Part shown: positions 52,268 to 62,008 of the stretch, one piece after another
How positions within the stretch are numbered: position 1 is the first letter of the stretch
Layout: the number at the start of each line of letters is the position of its first letter
Assembly (NCBI RefSeq): GCF_002209355.2
Contig: NZ_CP106855.1
Coordinates: forward strand, 620,001 to 684,000
From: Bdellovibrio sp. SKB1291214
Lineage (GTDB): Bacteria > Bdellovibrionota > Bdellovibrionia > Bdellovibrionales > Bdellovibrionaceae
Reading direction: 5' to 3'
Length of the DNA: 64,000 nt
Made by a program: the position numbers and the translations under genes
Notes under the pieces: model-generated
The model's database searches: none
The model's input: the letters and a program-made list of their open reading frames with translations, nothing else
Told to the model about the DNA's origin: nothing

Positions 52268-53826
52268 TAATTCCTCAAGGCCTGTCGTTGCATCTCTTGC
52301 GTGAGATTAAATATTTCTTGTCCAAGGCTGCGATCGTAATTCACGAAAGCCACTTGGGAGCGAACCATGTGATAAACTTTCTGAGATTGTTCACCCTGCA
52401 GTTGAACGTCTTTCAAATCTAAAGCCTGAGCTAAGCACACCAACTGCATTGCTAAAATCTTATAAACACCTTCCAGCATATCCAAGCAGGTCATCGAAGC
52501 GCTCATACCTAAGGAAACCTTGTCCTGGTTATGAGACTCCGAGGAGCGCGAGAAAATACCACTAGGAATTGAGCGCTGAATCACTTCGCTGGTGATCGCA
52601 CCAACGGTCTGATGGAGCCCCTTCAATCCGTGATGCATATGTTGCTCTCCTTGCGGAATTGATTTGATATCAATCAAATTCGCTGGCAAACCGCGGTTGA
52701 ATTTCTCACTGACCAGCATCAACAACTGGCGATCCGCCAAATCCGCGATATGCGCCAAATTGATTTTTACAAAATCCATAGCCTGGCACAAATAACCGCC
52801 ATAAAAGTTACCTCCCATTTCCAGGCCACCCTCGAAATTTACCACAGGGTTGTCTGTGACGGAGTTGATTTCATGTTCAAGACTTGACCAGGAATGTTTT
52901 AGATTTTCCCTTATAGGCCCCAGAATTTGCGGGACACAGCGCATGGAGTATGGATCTTGAACGAACTCGGAGGTTTTATTTTTTACAACAGAGACCTCTT
53001 GGCCTCGAGCGGGATTGTAATTTTCCGCATCTAATAGCACGCGGATATTTTTTGCACTTTCGCCTTGGCCTGGATTGGTCTTGGCCACTTCGTTAATAAA
53101 TGCCCCAAATGCTTCCTTGCGCCCGCCCAGCAGCAAGCACTGCCAAGCAGCCGCGACTTCACACAGCTCAACAACAAAGTCCGTCAGCTTTAAGTTATAA
53201 AGCACCATGCCTGCCATCGTGGAAGTTCCATTTACGATCGCAAGGCCTTCTTTAGGTTTTAATTTGTAAGGAGTGATATTGAGTTTTTTTAAAACATCTG
53301 CAGCCGATTTTTTTTCGCCTTTATAAAAGACCTCGCCAAGGCCTTGAACTGTTTGTCCAAGGTACGCCAGAGGCACCAGATCCCCGCTCGCTCCTAAAGA
53401 ACCTTCGCAAGGAACCACGGGCAAGATATCATTTTCTAAAAGCAGGCACATTCTTGCAATCAGCTCAGGACTGACAGCGGAGACCCCTTGAGCCAAAGAA
53501 TTCAAACGAACCAAAAACATCGCCCGCGAAGCTTCAGTGGGAATCGTGCGACCTTGTCCGCAGCTCAGATAGTTGATTAGATTTTTTTGCAATTGATCGG
53601 CATGATCTGGCTCAACATAACTAGTAGCATTGTCGCCAAAGCCCGTGGTCACGCCGTAAATGGGAGTGCCTTTGTCGATCCAAGACTTCAAAGACTTAAA
53701 CGAATATTCAATTTTCTTTTGCAAATTTTCGTCGACTGAAACTTCATTGAAAAGTTCGCGTTGAAAAACGAAATCGGATAAGTCTTTAACTGTAAGATGC
53801 CCTTGCAGCACCAAATTCTTTGCCAT
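52267..53826 (-). CDS. Aromatic amino acid ammonia-lyase (HAL/PAL/TAL family)
   Basis: The product has 519 residues from ATG 53826; a TTG two codons upstream is possible. The MIO prosthetic group forms from Ala-Ser-Gly at 146-148 in GSLGASGDLVPLA. The catalytic tyrosine is Tyr57 in IYGVTTGFG. The substrate-selectivity pair in LQKNLINYLSCG is Tyr86-Leu87, where tyrosine lyases have His-Leu, phenylalanine lyases Phe-Leu and histidine lyases Ser-His. It would release coumarate or cinnamate as the pigment starter for the ligase. No histidine-degradation genes are near, which argues against HutH. Confidence 0.9.
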   Translation of the reverse strand: MAKNLVLQGHLTVKDLSDFVFQRELFNEVSVDENLQKKIEYSFKSLKSWIDKGTPIYGVTTGFGDNATSYVEPDHADQLQKNLINYLSCGQGRTIPTEASRAMFLVRLNSLAQGVSAVSPELIARMCLLLENDILPVVPCEGSLGASGDLVPLAYLGQTVQGLGEVFYKGEKKSAADVLKKLNITPYKLKPKEGLAIVNGTSTMAGMVLYNLKLTDFVVELCEVAAAWQCLLLGGRKEAFGAFINEVAKTNPGQGESAKNIRVLLDAENYNPARGQEVSVVKNKTSEFVQDPYSMRCVPQILGPIRENLKHSWSSLEHEINSVTDNPVVNFEGGLEMGGNFYGGYLCQAMDFVKINLAHIADLADRQLLMLVSEKFNRGLPANLIDIKSIPQGEQHMHHGLKGLHQTVGAITSEVIQRSIPSGIFSRSSESHNQDKVSLGMSASMTCLDMLEGVYKILAMQLVCLAQALDLKDVQLQGEQSQKVYHMVRSQVAFVNYDRSLGQEIFNLTQEMQRQALRN

Positions 53827-53910
53827 TCCCAAAAACCCCGCAAACGAAAACTATAGCTCGGGGTTCTGAGGGGTTGCACCGTTTTTTACTGACACGGCTG
53901 ATCAGTTTTT

Positions 53911-54552
53911 TTAACGAATCACCAGGTGATTTTTTAGCTGATTGTGTCCACCGTCGGTATGCGGGAAATGCTCCCCCAAATGCTTACCACAGGACTTGAT
54001 CGCCTCTGTGAGCCCCGCAGCCCATTGACCCTTATTCAAATGCTCACCCAGCTGACTTAAGACTTTATTCCACGTTTCCGGTGGAAGCTTACCATTGATG
54101 CCTTCGTCTGCTAAAATAACGGCTTTGCGCTCCATCACCGAAACGAATATCAAAATCCCAGTGCCATGATTCGTGCGATGGATTTTATTCAGGAAAAACT
54201 CCAGTTGGGCCCGTTGGTGAACCTGATCAACCTCGTCGCGCTCTGGAACAAAAATCTTTTGAATAAAAGGCAGTTTTGCCAAGCCAAATGACGCATAGTA
54301 AATTCCCAGTACTAGGAAGGGCCAAATATAAACCCAGGGTGTGACCCATAGCAAATCCGCAAATGGCAGCTCTGCAATAACCAAAATCAAAAGCAGGAGC
54401 AATGTCAATGTCATCGGAACGTGACCAACGGACGAAGAACTTTTTACGATCACGGGAACGATTTCACCGTCAGTATGCTCTTCAACGTCCTGCACGACCG
54501 TTGAGATCTCAGTGATTTCTTTTTCAGAAAGATATTTATTAATCCATGCCAT
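53911..54552 (-). CDS. TPM-domain membrane protein
   Basis: The product has 213 residues from ATG 54552, with GGAGA nine bases upstream. It begins with helix INKYLSEKEITEISTVVQDV and TDGEIVPVIV, the TPM opening. Two membrane segments follow at about 45-60 and 70-92. The second half has the TPM core (GTGILIFVSVMERKAVILAD, KSCGKHLGEHFPH). TPM domains occur next to LemA in many bacteria, and some are reported to act as phosphatases. Last of three co-directional genes with lemA. Confidence 0.82.
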   Translation of the reverse strand: MAWINKYLSEKEITEISTVVQDVEEHTDGEIVPVIVKSSSSVGHVPMTLTLLLLLILVIAELPFADLLWVTPWVYIWPFLVLGIYYASFGLAKLPFIQKIFVPERDEVDQVHQRAQLEFFLNKIHRTNHGTGILIFVSVMERKAVILADEGINGKLPPETWNKVLSQLGEHLNKGQWAAGLTEAIKSCGKHLGEHFPHTDGGHNQLKNHLVIR

Positions 54553-54591
54553 TCGGAAAATTCTCCACACATCTGCGCGCTAGCATGCGCA

Positions 54592-55326
54592 CTACCAAGA
54601 ACCGGATGAGCCACCACCGCTGAAACCACCGCCACCGCCGGACCAACCGCCGCCGCCGCCTCCCCAGCCACCACCACCGAAGGTGCCACCACCAAAGCCG
54701 CCACCTCGTAAGTAACGGCCGCGACCGCCACCAAAACGACCTAGGATGGAAATGATGATCAGGAGAAGGATGATAACGCCAATGGGAATACCACCACCCT
54801 TATCGTCGGAACGATCGGCCGTAGATATTCCCTGTTCGTCGGCGAACTCTTTGTCTGCCAAGGTCATGATCTGACCAACACCCGCATAGATTCCGTCAGC
54901 AAAACGCTGCTTACGGAAGTACGGAGTTACAACGTCAGCGATGATCCGCTTCGCATAGACATCGGGAATTGCTCCCTCAAGGCCTTGCCCGACTTCAATA
55001 CGCATACGACGGTCTTGGATCGCTATCAAAAACAACACTCCATTGTCTTTTTTAGCGTCGCCCAACTTCCACTGATCTGTGATCTTGATGGATGCTTGCT
55101 CGATCGGCTCGCCTTCCAAAGAATTGACGATAAGAATTTGGATCTGTGCTTTGCCGCGTTTGTTAAAATCAAACAACAGCTGCGTCAAATCCTGTCGCAT
55201 GGAGCGCGGGATAACTCCGACTTGATCCATCACCGGTCCCTCTAAGGCAGGAACCTTAAACTCTGCGCGGGCCTGAAGACCCGCGACAAGTAGTATGGGA
55301 AGCAAGAGCAAAGAAATAAATCGCAT
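54592..55326 (-). CDS. Secreted TPM-domain protein with glycine-rich tail (YgcG-like)
   Basis: The product has 244 residues. The signal peptide ends ARA. The TPM domain lies at about 35-160: VMDQVGVIPRSMRQDL, then KDNGVLFLIAIQDRRMRIEV, and GLEGAIPDVYAKRII. One membrane segment follows at about 180-197. The tail is almost only glycine, with Phe, Trp and Ser (GGGFGGGTFGGGGW). This is the usual plan of TPM proteins downstream of lemA. Its stop is 39 bases from the next start, and its start abuts the lemA stop. Confidence 0.88.
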   Translation of the reverse strand: MRFISLLLLPILLVAGLQARAEFKVPALEGPVMDQVGVIPRSMRQDLTQLLFDFNKRGKAQIQILIVNSLEGEPIEQASIKITDQWKLGDAKKDNGVLFLIAIQDRRMRIEVGQGLEGAIPDVYAKRIIADVVTPYFRKQRFADGIYAGVGQIMTLADKEFADEQGISTADRSDDKGGGIPIGVIILLLIIISILGRFGGGRGRYLRGGGFGGGTFGGGGWGGGGGGWSGGGGGFSGGGSSGSW

Positions 55327-55919
55327 TAGAATTTAACTTCTGGCGCTTTCTCTGCCGTTGCTTTCTCTTCAGCGCCCATATCCCATTGAGGCATTTTTTC
55401 GAAATGGTACATGACCGAGTTTGTCCAGCTTGTTGGCGGAACAGTCACCAAGTTGTTAAATTGGTTGATCGATTCGATATAACGTTGACGAGCAATCGTA
55501 ATACGATTTTCAGTACCTTCAAGTTGTGCTTGAAGATCGCGGAAATTTTGGTCCGCTTTAAGATTCGGATAATTTTCAGTTACTACCATCAATCGACCCA
55601 AAGCTTGTGAAAGACCGCTTTGCGCTTTCTGGTACTCAGCCAATTGTTGGGGTGTGACTTTCGATGGATCGATTTGCATTGAAGTCGCTTTAGCACGCGC
55701 CTCCACCACTTGAGTCAAAGTTGTTTCCTCGTGTTTTGCATAACCTTTCACAACGTTCACAAGATTGGGAATCAAGTCAGCTCGACGTTTGTATTGATTT
55801 GATACTTCTGCAAGCGACGCTTCAGTCGCATTTTTTGATTGAGGAATGCTTTGAATTCCGCAACCGGCTAAAAAAGGCAATACAAGGGCCATCAGAACTA
55901 CTTTAGACATACGTTTCAT
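55326..55919 (-). CDS. lemA: LemA-family protein
   Basis: The product has 197 residues from ATG 55919, with GGAGG eight bases upstream. The N-terminus looks like a lipoprotein signal (LPFLAGCGIQ), where many LemA proteins have a plain membrane anchor. The helical body has QYKRRADLIPNLVNVVKGYA, the family hallmark, then RLMVVTENYPNLKA and ENRITIARQRYIESI. Its role is unclear; it goes with TPM-domain genes here as elsewhere. Confidence 0.92.
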   Translation of the reverse strand: MKRMSKVVLMALVLPFLAGCGIQSIPQSKNATEASLAEVSNQYKRRADLIPNLVNVVKGYAKHEETTLTQVVEARAKATSMQIDPSKVTPQQLAEYQKAQSGLSQALGRLMVVTENYPNLKADQNFRDLQAQLEGTENRITIARQRYIESINQFNNLVTVPPTSWTNSVMYHFEKMPQWDMGAEEKATAEKAPEVKF

Positions 55920-55992
55920 TGGAAAAACCTCCATGACCATTTCTATCGAATCTCCGAGTGACGCTCAATGAAAACCGGTCTATATTAGTCGA

Positions 55993-57561
55993 ATGACACG
56001 CACGATTAAGCTTCGATACACCGAGACAGCCGGGTGCATCTTTATTGACAAGATTGCCGGCCTCAACACGCACACTCCTGAACACGGGCAACGGGGCTGC
56101 GTGGAGATCTACGAAGAAGTGCTTGATCGCAAGTTATTCGTTGTTCACCGCCTGGACAAAGCAACCTCAGGTGCTCTTTGTTTTGCCACGAGTTCTGAAA
56201 TTGCCGCAGAAGTCTCGCGTCTTTTTGAGCAACATTTGGTAAAGAAAAGATATCTTTTTTTAACTGACAAACCCGCGGGGGCTCTGGAGTTCACTTACCA
56301 GTCGCACATTGAAAAAGAAAAAAACAAATTCGTTAGCACTAAAGACAAAGATCCGAACTCTAAAACGACCTTTAAATGGATCAAAGCATTGGGGCGCTTT
56401 CAGCTTTGGGAAGCGATTCCCCATACAGGTAAGCCTCATCAAATCCGCCTGCATGCCGAAGCGAAAGGCATCCCGATCCTGGGAGATAGCGAACATGGCG
56501 GCAGTCACTTTTATCGCCTGTGCTTGCATTCGCATTCCTTAGAGTTCACTTTACGCGGCGAACATGTTCACTTCGAAACCGATCTTCCCGTGTGGGCTAA
56601 GGATGGCGAATTGAATGAGCACGAAGAAGACCTCGTCCTTGGCGAAGCTTTGCAGCGCCGTGAACGTCTATTTAAATTTTCAGAACTTAAAGACGAATCT
56701 TTGCGCCTCGCTCACCGCGAGTTGGATACTTATCGAATCGATCAGTATGGCGAATACCTTTGGGTTTATTGGTACAAAGAGGAAGATCCTTCTGTTCCGG
56801 ATCTGCTACGTTTTGAAAAATTATCTAAGAAATTGAAAAAGAAAGTCCTGGTTCGCAAAATGCTGAACCGTGGGGATGATCCGAATGCGGAATTGTTGTG
56901 GACCATTGGACAAACGCAGACCAGCTGGATCGCTAAGGAAAATGGCGTCAAGTATGAACTGCGCAGTGATACCGGACTTTCCCCAGGACTGTTTTTGGAT
57001 CAACGCGAGAATCGCCTGTGGGTCAGCGAACATGCCCAAGATCGTCGCGTCTTAAATTTATTTTCTTATACCAGTGGTTTTAGCGTGGTTTCTGCCATGG
57101 CCGGTGCACAAGAAGTTTGCACCGTCGACGTGTCGTCGAATTTTCTTGATTGGAGTAAACGTAACTTCACTTTAAACGGTCTTGATCCGGAGCATGAAAA
57201 GTATGAATTCTGGAACAGCGACTGTATTTTGTTTTTAAAAGGGACCGTCCGTCGCAAGCGTAAGTTTGGACTGATTGTTTGCGATCCGCCTTCTTTTGGT
57301 CGCTCCAAGAATGGTGTTTTCTCGATCAGCAAGAATTTTGATGAACTGTTAATCAACGCCATGTATTGCTTAGAAAAAAACGGCCTGCTGTTGTTCTGTA
57401 CAAACTACGAAAAATGGAACAGCGGAGATTTGCATTTGCGCTTAGAAAAACTGAAACGCGAATTCTCGTTTAAAATTCTGCCCGCACCTTCGCAAGGCAT
57501 GGATTTCGAGCTCCCCGATCAGGAGCCCTTGATGAAATCCATCATCTTGCGTAAGAACTAA
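55993..57561 (+). CDS. Fused RluA-family pseudouridine synthase and SAM-dependent methyltransferase
   Basis: The product has 522 residues. The first half (to about 205) is an RluA-type pseudouridine synthase: VHRLDKATSGALCF with catalytic Asp55, then HTGKPHQIRLHAEAKGIPI. The second half (about 250-522) is a class I methyltransferase of the RlmI/RlmK type: LDQRENRLWV, VLNLFSYTSGFSVVSAMAGA, VDVSSNFLDWSKRN and LIVCDPPSFGRSKNG. It probably modifies ribosomal RNA at two sites or in one region. RlmI-type enzymes normally carry a PUA domain, which I do not see. Convergent with treY by four bases. Confidence 0.88.
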   Translation: MTRTIKLRYTETAGCIFIDKIAGLNTHTPEHGQRGCVEIYEEVLDRKLFVVHRLDKATSGALCFATSSEIAAEVSRLFEQHLVKKRYLFLTDKPAGALEFTYQSHIEKEKNKFVSTKDKDPNSKTTFKWIKALGRFQLWEAIPHTGKPHQIRLHAEAKGIPILGDSEHGGSHFYRLCLHSHSLEFTLRGEHVHFETDLPVWAKDGELNEHEEDLVLGEALQRRERLFKFSELKDESLRLAHRELDTYRIDQYGEYLWVYWYKEEDPSVPDLLRFEKLSKKLKKKVLVRKMLNRGDDPNAELLWTIGQTQTSWIAKENGVKYELRSDTGLSPGLFLDQRENRLWVSEHAQDRRVLNLFSYTSGFSVVSAMAGAQEVCTVDVSSNFLDWSKRNFTLNGLDPEHEKYEFWNSDCILFLKGTVRRKRKFGLIVCDPPSFGRSKNGVFSISKNFDELLINAMYCLEKNGLLLFCTNYEKWNSGDLHLRLEKLKREFSFKILPAPSQGMDFELPDQEPLMKSIILRKN

Positions 57562-60194
57562 TCAGCCACTCCCTGCAGAACCACGACCGGAAAACTTCCA
57601 AAAAGGTTCTGCGCGGTGAATGAATTTCCAAACATTTTCTCGCCCGTGAGCACATTCATCCAAGTCTTGGGAGCGTCCTCGGGCAGATCAAATTTAACAC
57701 TTAAAAGCTCTTGATCATGAAGCTTCAAATCACCCAGTTCCATTTTCGACTGGCCTAAAAACCTTGGAATGACAGTTAATACCCACTGCTTATCCAGACG
57801 TCGTAAGTACGACATGAAATGAATTTTCTTATCTCCTTCTGGAGACACTGGCAGATACTCACCTTTCAGAAAAATGTCAGGCCAATGATTTCTAAGTTGT
57901 AGCAGCCTCCAGGTCAGATACATTTTCACTTCGCCCGATTTCCAATTCTTGGAAATCTCCTGCAGATAGGATGAAGCATCTATTTTGGCCTGAGCCTGCA
58001 TACGAGCTAAAAATTGTTTTCTTTCGGCATAATCAACGGGTCTGCGATTGTCAGGGTCCACCAAGCTTAAATCCCAGCTGTCACATCCCTGATAGAAATC
58101 GGCAATTCCGGGGCTTGTACCTTTCATCGTAAGTAACGAGAGCGAATTAAAGGCACCATAAAAGCTGCACTTTTCCGCAAACGCAGAAAGTTTTTTCAAC
58201 AAGCGTTTGTCCCCTTTACCTGTGGGGTGAAGAAGATCATGCACGAACTGCTTTAATTTTTCTTCGAAATCAGGGTTTACTTCGGACCAACTGGTTTCGG
58301 TTTTTGATTCACGGGTGGCTTTGATAAAGTATTCCTGCATGCGCTTGATAAATTCATCTGACATAACTCCATCCATGGGCCACGCACCCAGCAATGTCTC
58401 TAGGATAAAATAAAGAACTCTTGGAGTCGGAAAATCCTGCTGACCAAAATCCTGCAGAATCTCTTCAAAAAGTGTCGTCCACTCCTGAGGAACTTCCGAA
58501 AGATAATGAATCCGCGAGCGCACATCTTCGCTACGCTTCGTATCGTGGGTAGAAGTCGCATTAAAACTCAAAGGGAATGTGCGTAATTTCTCTTGCTGAA
58601 AGGCGTGGTACTCTAATGAACCATCCCCGATCCAATCCGGTTCACCACCGACACCGTTCAATGACAGCAATGGACAGTAACGATATAAAGCTGTGTCTTC
58701 AAGCCCCTTCGCCATAACGGGTCCAGTCAGCTGTTCCCATCGTTTGATGGTCAGAAATAAATCGTCACTCCACGTTCCTTCCTCATGAAGAACATCTCTA
58801 AACCATTCGTAAGCTTGAAGATTTGATATCTTGCCCCGTCCCTGAGCTTCCTTCAAAGCATCGGACAACCAAGGCGAACGAATCGCTTCTGATTTTTTGG
58901 CGTAGGTTCTGTAAATTCTAAGAGAGGAAGTGACTTCGATCAGAACCTCGCGAATTTCCTCTTTGGTGAATTTATTACGGTACTTCTTATAATCTTGAGC
59001 ACACTCGTAAAATTGCTCCATAAGATAATTAAGCTCGGAGACATAGTAAAGCTCGAGCATTTCTTTCTTACTTTCGTATACGCAGTCATGGAACCGCTCC
59101 CAACGGTCGTCGATTTTTTCTAAATAATGTGAATGCAGATTCAACAGTCCTTTGACATCCACAAACAGTCGGGCGCTGACAACGGAAAATTCATATCCCG
59201 TGGAGCCCTTGATCGGCCAGTCCTCTGGTAACAGTTCGCCGTTACCCAGAATTTTTTCAACCCAGATATTAGGACATTTTTTTGAGAGATTTTTCAGATA
59301 TTCTTCGGGAAAGGTAAGGCCATCGATGTGGTCAATTCGCAATCCTTGGATAGCAGGATAGGTGCTTAATAAAGAAAATATTTTGTCATGAGACCAATTA
59401 AAGACGGATTTATTTTCCATCTTTAAACCCACTAAGCCGTTAATGTCAAAAAAGCGACGGTAATTGATCTCGCGGCTGCCGCTGCGCCAATCTTTTAACT
59501 TATAATGCTGTTTCTCCAAAATTTCATTCAAGGCTTTGACTGGTACCTGGGAAAGACTGTGCAACAGAACATTCAGATTCGACACACTTTCTTGGGCCCA
59601 TTTGGAGAGAGCGGAAATGCTTTTTAAATGCTTTTTCTCAATACGCTTTTCCAGCTCTTGAAAAACCAAGTCATAGGAGGACTCGCTAACCGGATAGTGA
59701 GCATCGTAGTATTTAAAAGTAATTTGTTCTTGATAAAAGGATAACACCAACTCTCGAGAAAGAATTGTGGCTTCACGGCTTTTGCCCAACACGGGCAGAA
59801 TAATTTTAATCTTCGAGTCATCCTCGTCACCCTTAATATCAAATGCCTTCCAGAAAGATGATTTGTGTCCTTTTTTCAGAACATCCCACCACTTAGGATT
59901 CTTCCAACTAGAGGACAAGTGATTCGGTACAATATCCAAAATCAAGCCCTCTATCCGTGTCTTGGGAAGGTTCTCAATTAAGAGCGCAAATCCCTCTTCT
60001 CCACCCCGCTCGCGGCTAATAACTTCTGGATTTGTGCCGTCATAGCCGTGAGTACTTCCCTCCTCTGACTCTAAGATGGGAGACAAATAAAGATGGGATA
60101 TCCCCAGATCGCTCCAATACCTCAGATGTTCAATCGCATCTTGGAACTTAAAATCTTTATGTAATTGCAGGCGGTAGGTGGAAAGAAACGGCAT
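57558..60194 (-). CDS. treY: Malto-oligosyltrehalose synthase
   Basis: The product has 878 residues, normal for TreY. It isomerises the reducing-end linkage of malto-oligosaccharides to a trehalose linkage. The GH13 barrel starts with MPFLSTYRLQLHKDFKFQDA and LGISHLYLSPILES. The catalytic centre includes GLRIDHIDGLTFP, the glutamate in WVEKILGNGELL and SATSTHDTKRSEDVR-like NATSTHDTKR. It follows treZ with a one-base overlap and is the last gene of the operon. Confidence 0.92.
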   Translation of the reverse strand: MPFLSTYRLQLHKDFKFQDAIEHLRYWSDLGISHLYLSPILESEEGSTHGYDGTNPEVISRERGGEEGFALLIENLPKTRIEGLILDIVPNHLSSSWKNPKWWDVLKKGHKSSFWKAFDIKGDEDDSKIKIILPVLGKSREATILSRELVLSFYQEQITFKYYDAHYPVSESSYDLVFQELEKRIEKKHLKSISALSKWAQESVSNLNVLLHSLSQVPVKALNEILEKQHYKLKDWRSGSREINYRRFFDINGLVGLKMENKSVFNWSHDKIFSLLSTYPAIQGLRIDHIDGLTFPEEYLKNLSKKCPNIWVEKILGNGELLPEDWPIKGSTGYEFSVVSARLFVDVKGLLNLHSHYLEKIDDRWERFHDCVYESKKEMLELYYVSELNYLMEQFYECAQDYKKYRNKFTKEEIREVLIEVTSSLRIYRTYAKKSEAIRSPWLSDALKEAQGRGKISNLQAYEWFRDVLHEEGTWSDDLFLTIKRWEQLTGPVMAKGLEDTALYRYCPLLSLNGVGGEPDWIGDGSLEYHAFQQEKLRTFPLSFNATSTHDTKRSEDVRSRIHYLSEVPQEWTTLFEEILQDFGQQDFPTPRVLYFILETLLGAWPMDGVMSDEFIKRMQEYFIKATRESKTETSWSEVNPDFEEKLKQFVHDLLHPTGKGDKRLLKKLSAFAEKCSFYGAFNSLSLLTMKGTSPGIADFYQGCDSWDLSLVDPDNRRPVDYAERKQFLARMQAQAKIDASSYLQEISKNWKSGEVKMYLTWRLLQLRNHWPDIFLKGEYLPVSPEGDKKIHFMSYLRRLDKQWVLTVIPRFLGQSKMELGDLKLHDQELLSVKFDLPEDAPKTWMNVLTGEKMFGNSFTAQNLFGSFPVVVLQGVAD

Positions 60195-62008
60195 TATCTC
60201 GGTCCTTTCAATAAAATCACAGACTGAGGCTCCATCTTTAGCGTCCCTTGGGAGACAGAGCGAGATCGGTCCGGAGAAGAAGAATCAAAAACCAATTCAT
60301 AACGACTGTGGCAGGTGACCTCTTCTGTTTTTTTATTCATGGATATAATTAACTCGATGGATTCATTATCTTTAGAAGCAGTAATGCGAAAAACACCCTC
60401 GCGAACAAGCTCGGCTTTCACTTCTTCATCAAAAAAACCTTCTTGTCGAATCCATTTCGAAAGAGCTATCAGTTTTTTATACAGTTTCGTGAAATCTGCA
60501 GTTTGTGCAGATTGTGCAGCTTTGACCCAATCAACGCGCGAGCGGATGAAAGTTTCCTCGGCGCCAGGGTCCGGTGGTTCTTCCTTCCAACCGAAACTTG
60601 CGAATTCTTTCTTCCTGCCCTCGCGCACCGCTTGTAGCAGATTCTTATCGGTATGATCGACGAAGTATAAAAAGGGAGCGGTTTCACCGATCTCTTCTCC
60701 CATGAAAATCAACGGCAAGCCCCCTGACAGAAATAACAAGGAGGCCGCCAGTTTCTGGGCGTCAGCTCCGCTTAAGGAAATCAGCCTTTCGCCGTCTTTG
60801 CGGTTTCCGATTTGGTCATGATTTTGAATACAATAGACTAGACGACTCCGAGAAGTGCCGTAATAGCTGCGACCGCGGGTAAAATTATGAAACTCAGAAT
60901 ATTTTCCATCATAGACTAAACCCCGGGTCAACACATCCATCAACTGATTCTCTTTACCGAAATCTGAATAGTAACCTGATGTTTCACCCGTCAATGCCGA
61001 ATGAACCACATGGTGAAAATCATCGGCCCAATGGGCGCTCAACCCGATCCCTCCCTCCGCAGTGGGAGTGATCAATCGACTGTCATTCGTGTCATTTTCA
61101 GCAATCAAATGAATCACCCGTCCTGTGCGTTGTGATACGTCCTCGGCAAGATCGGAGAGCTGCTCTAAAAATGTTTTTGCGGAGCCATCAAATATGGAAT
61201 GAACGGCGTCCAGGCGCAGTCCATCAAAATGAAATTCCTCGATCCATTGCTTTGCGTTCGTTAAAAAATAGTTTCTGACATCATCACTGTGAGCACCATC
61301 AAAGTTCAGCGCGTCTCCCCAGGGATTCTTATACTTGTCATGAAAATACGGGCCGAAGTGGGAGAGGTAATTACCCTCAGGGCCCATATGATTATAAACG
61401 ACATCCAAAATCACAGCCATACCCCGGGAATGGCAGTAATCAATCAGACCTTTTAACTCTAGCGGAGAGATTTGCTGTTTCCCATAGGAGTTCTGCGCGG
61501 CAAATAATCCAACCCCGTCATATCCCCAATTACGTTTTCCCGCGAATTGAGCGATGGGCATTATTTCGAGTGCATTAACCCCTAAGTCTAATAATCGATC
61601 CACATGGGACTGAACTGCCGCGAAGGTTCCAGACTCGGTAAAGGTTCCGACATGAAGTTCATAGATAACCAAGTCATGAAGGGGCAAGCCCTTCCACTGT
61701 TGATCGCTCCAGGGGAATTCACTGCCAATGAGTTGCGAGGCCCCGTGGGGACCTTGTGGCTGATAGCGAGAAGCGGGATCTGGTAAAAGTTGGTTTTTAT
61801 TTAGCCTAAATTTATATAAATCAGAAAGCGGCTTTTTGGATTTAACAAAAAAGTATCCGCGACGATCCTGCGCCATCGGGAGTGAGCCCAATTCCTGCTC
61901 ATCTTGGTCCAAAAAGACCAAATCTACGCTTTCACAAAGTGGCGCCCATACGCGGTAGCCGCATTCTCCCTGTTCCTCTTTCCAAGCACCGATTTTGATT
62001 AAATTCAC
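60194..62008 (-). CDS. treZ: Malto-oligosyltrehalose trehalohydrolase
   Basis: The product has 604 residues from GTG 62008, which has GAGGA eight bases upstream and overlaps the glgB stop by four bases; the frame runs further into glgB but is not needed. It cuts free trehalose from the TreY product. An N-terminal beta-sandwich (CGYRVWAPLCESVDLVFL) precedes the GH13 barrel: YELHVGTFTESG, GLRLDAVHSIFD (nucleophile Asp), HLIAENDTND (acid/base Glu) and IQNHDQIGNR. Confidence 0.92.
   Translation of the reverse strand: MNLIKIGAWKEEQGECGYRVWAPLCESVDLVFLDQDEQELGSLPMAQDRRGYFFVKSKKPLSDLYKFRLNKNQLLPDPASRYQPQGPHGASQLIGSEFPWSDQQWKGLPLHDLVIYELHVGTFTESGTFAAVQSHVDRLLDLGVNALEIMPIAQFAGKRNWGYDGVGLFAAQNSYGKQQISPLELKGLIDYCHSRGMAVILDVVYNHMGPEGNYLSHFGPYFHDKYKNPWGDALNFDGAHSDDVRNYFLTNAKQWIEEFHFDGLRLDAVHSIFDGSAKTFLEQLSDLAEDVSQRTGRVIHLIAENDTNDSRLITPTAEGGIGLSAHWADDFHHVVHSALTGETSGYYSDFGKENQLMDVLTRGLVYDGKYSEFHNFTRGRSYYGTSRSRLVYCIQNHDQIGNRKDGERLISLSGADAQKLAASLLFLSGGLPLIFMGEEIGETAPFLYFVDHTDKNLLQAVREGRKKEFASFGWKEEPPDPGAEETFIRSRVDWVKAAQSAQTADFTKLYKKLIALSKWIRQEGFFDEEVKAELVREGVFRITASKDNESIELIISMNKKTEEVTCHSRYELVFDSSSPDRSRSVSQGTLKMEPQSVILLKGPR

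Noticed and set aside
52267-53826. Histidine ammonia-lyase for histidine degradation
   Set aside because: The selectivity pair is not Ser-His and the neighbours are pigment genes, with no hutU, hutI or hutG.
54592-54760. GC-rich short repeat, possible minisatellite
   Set aside because: It encodes the glycine-rich tail of the TPM protein, and the repetition follows from Gly codons.
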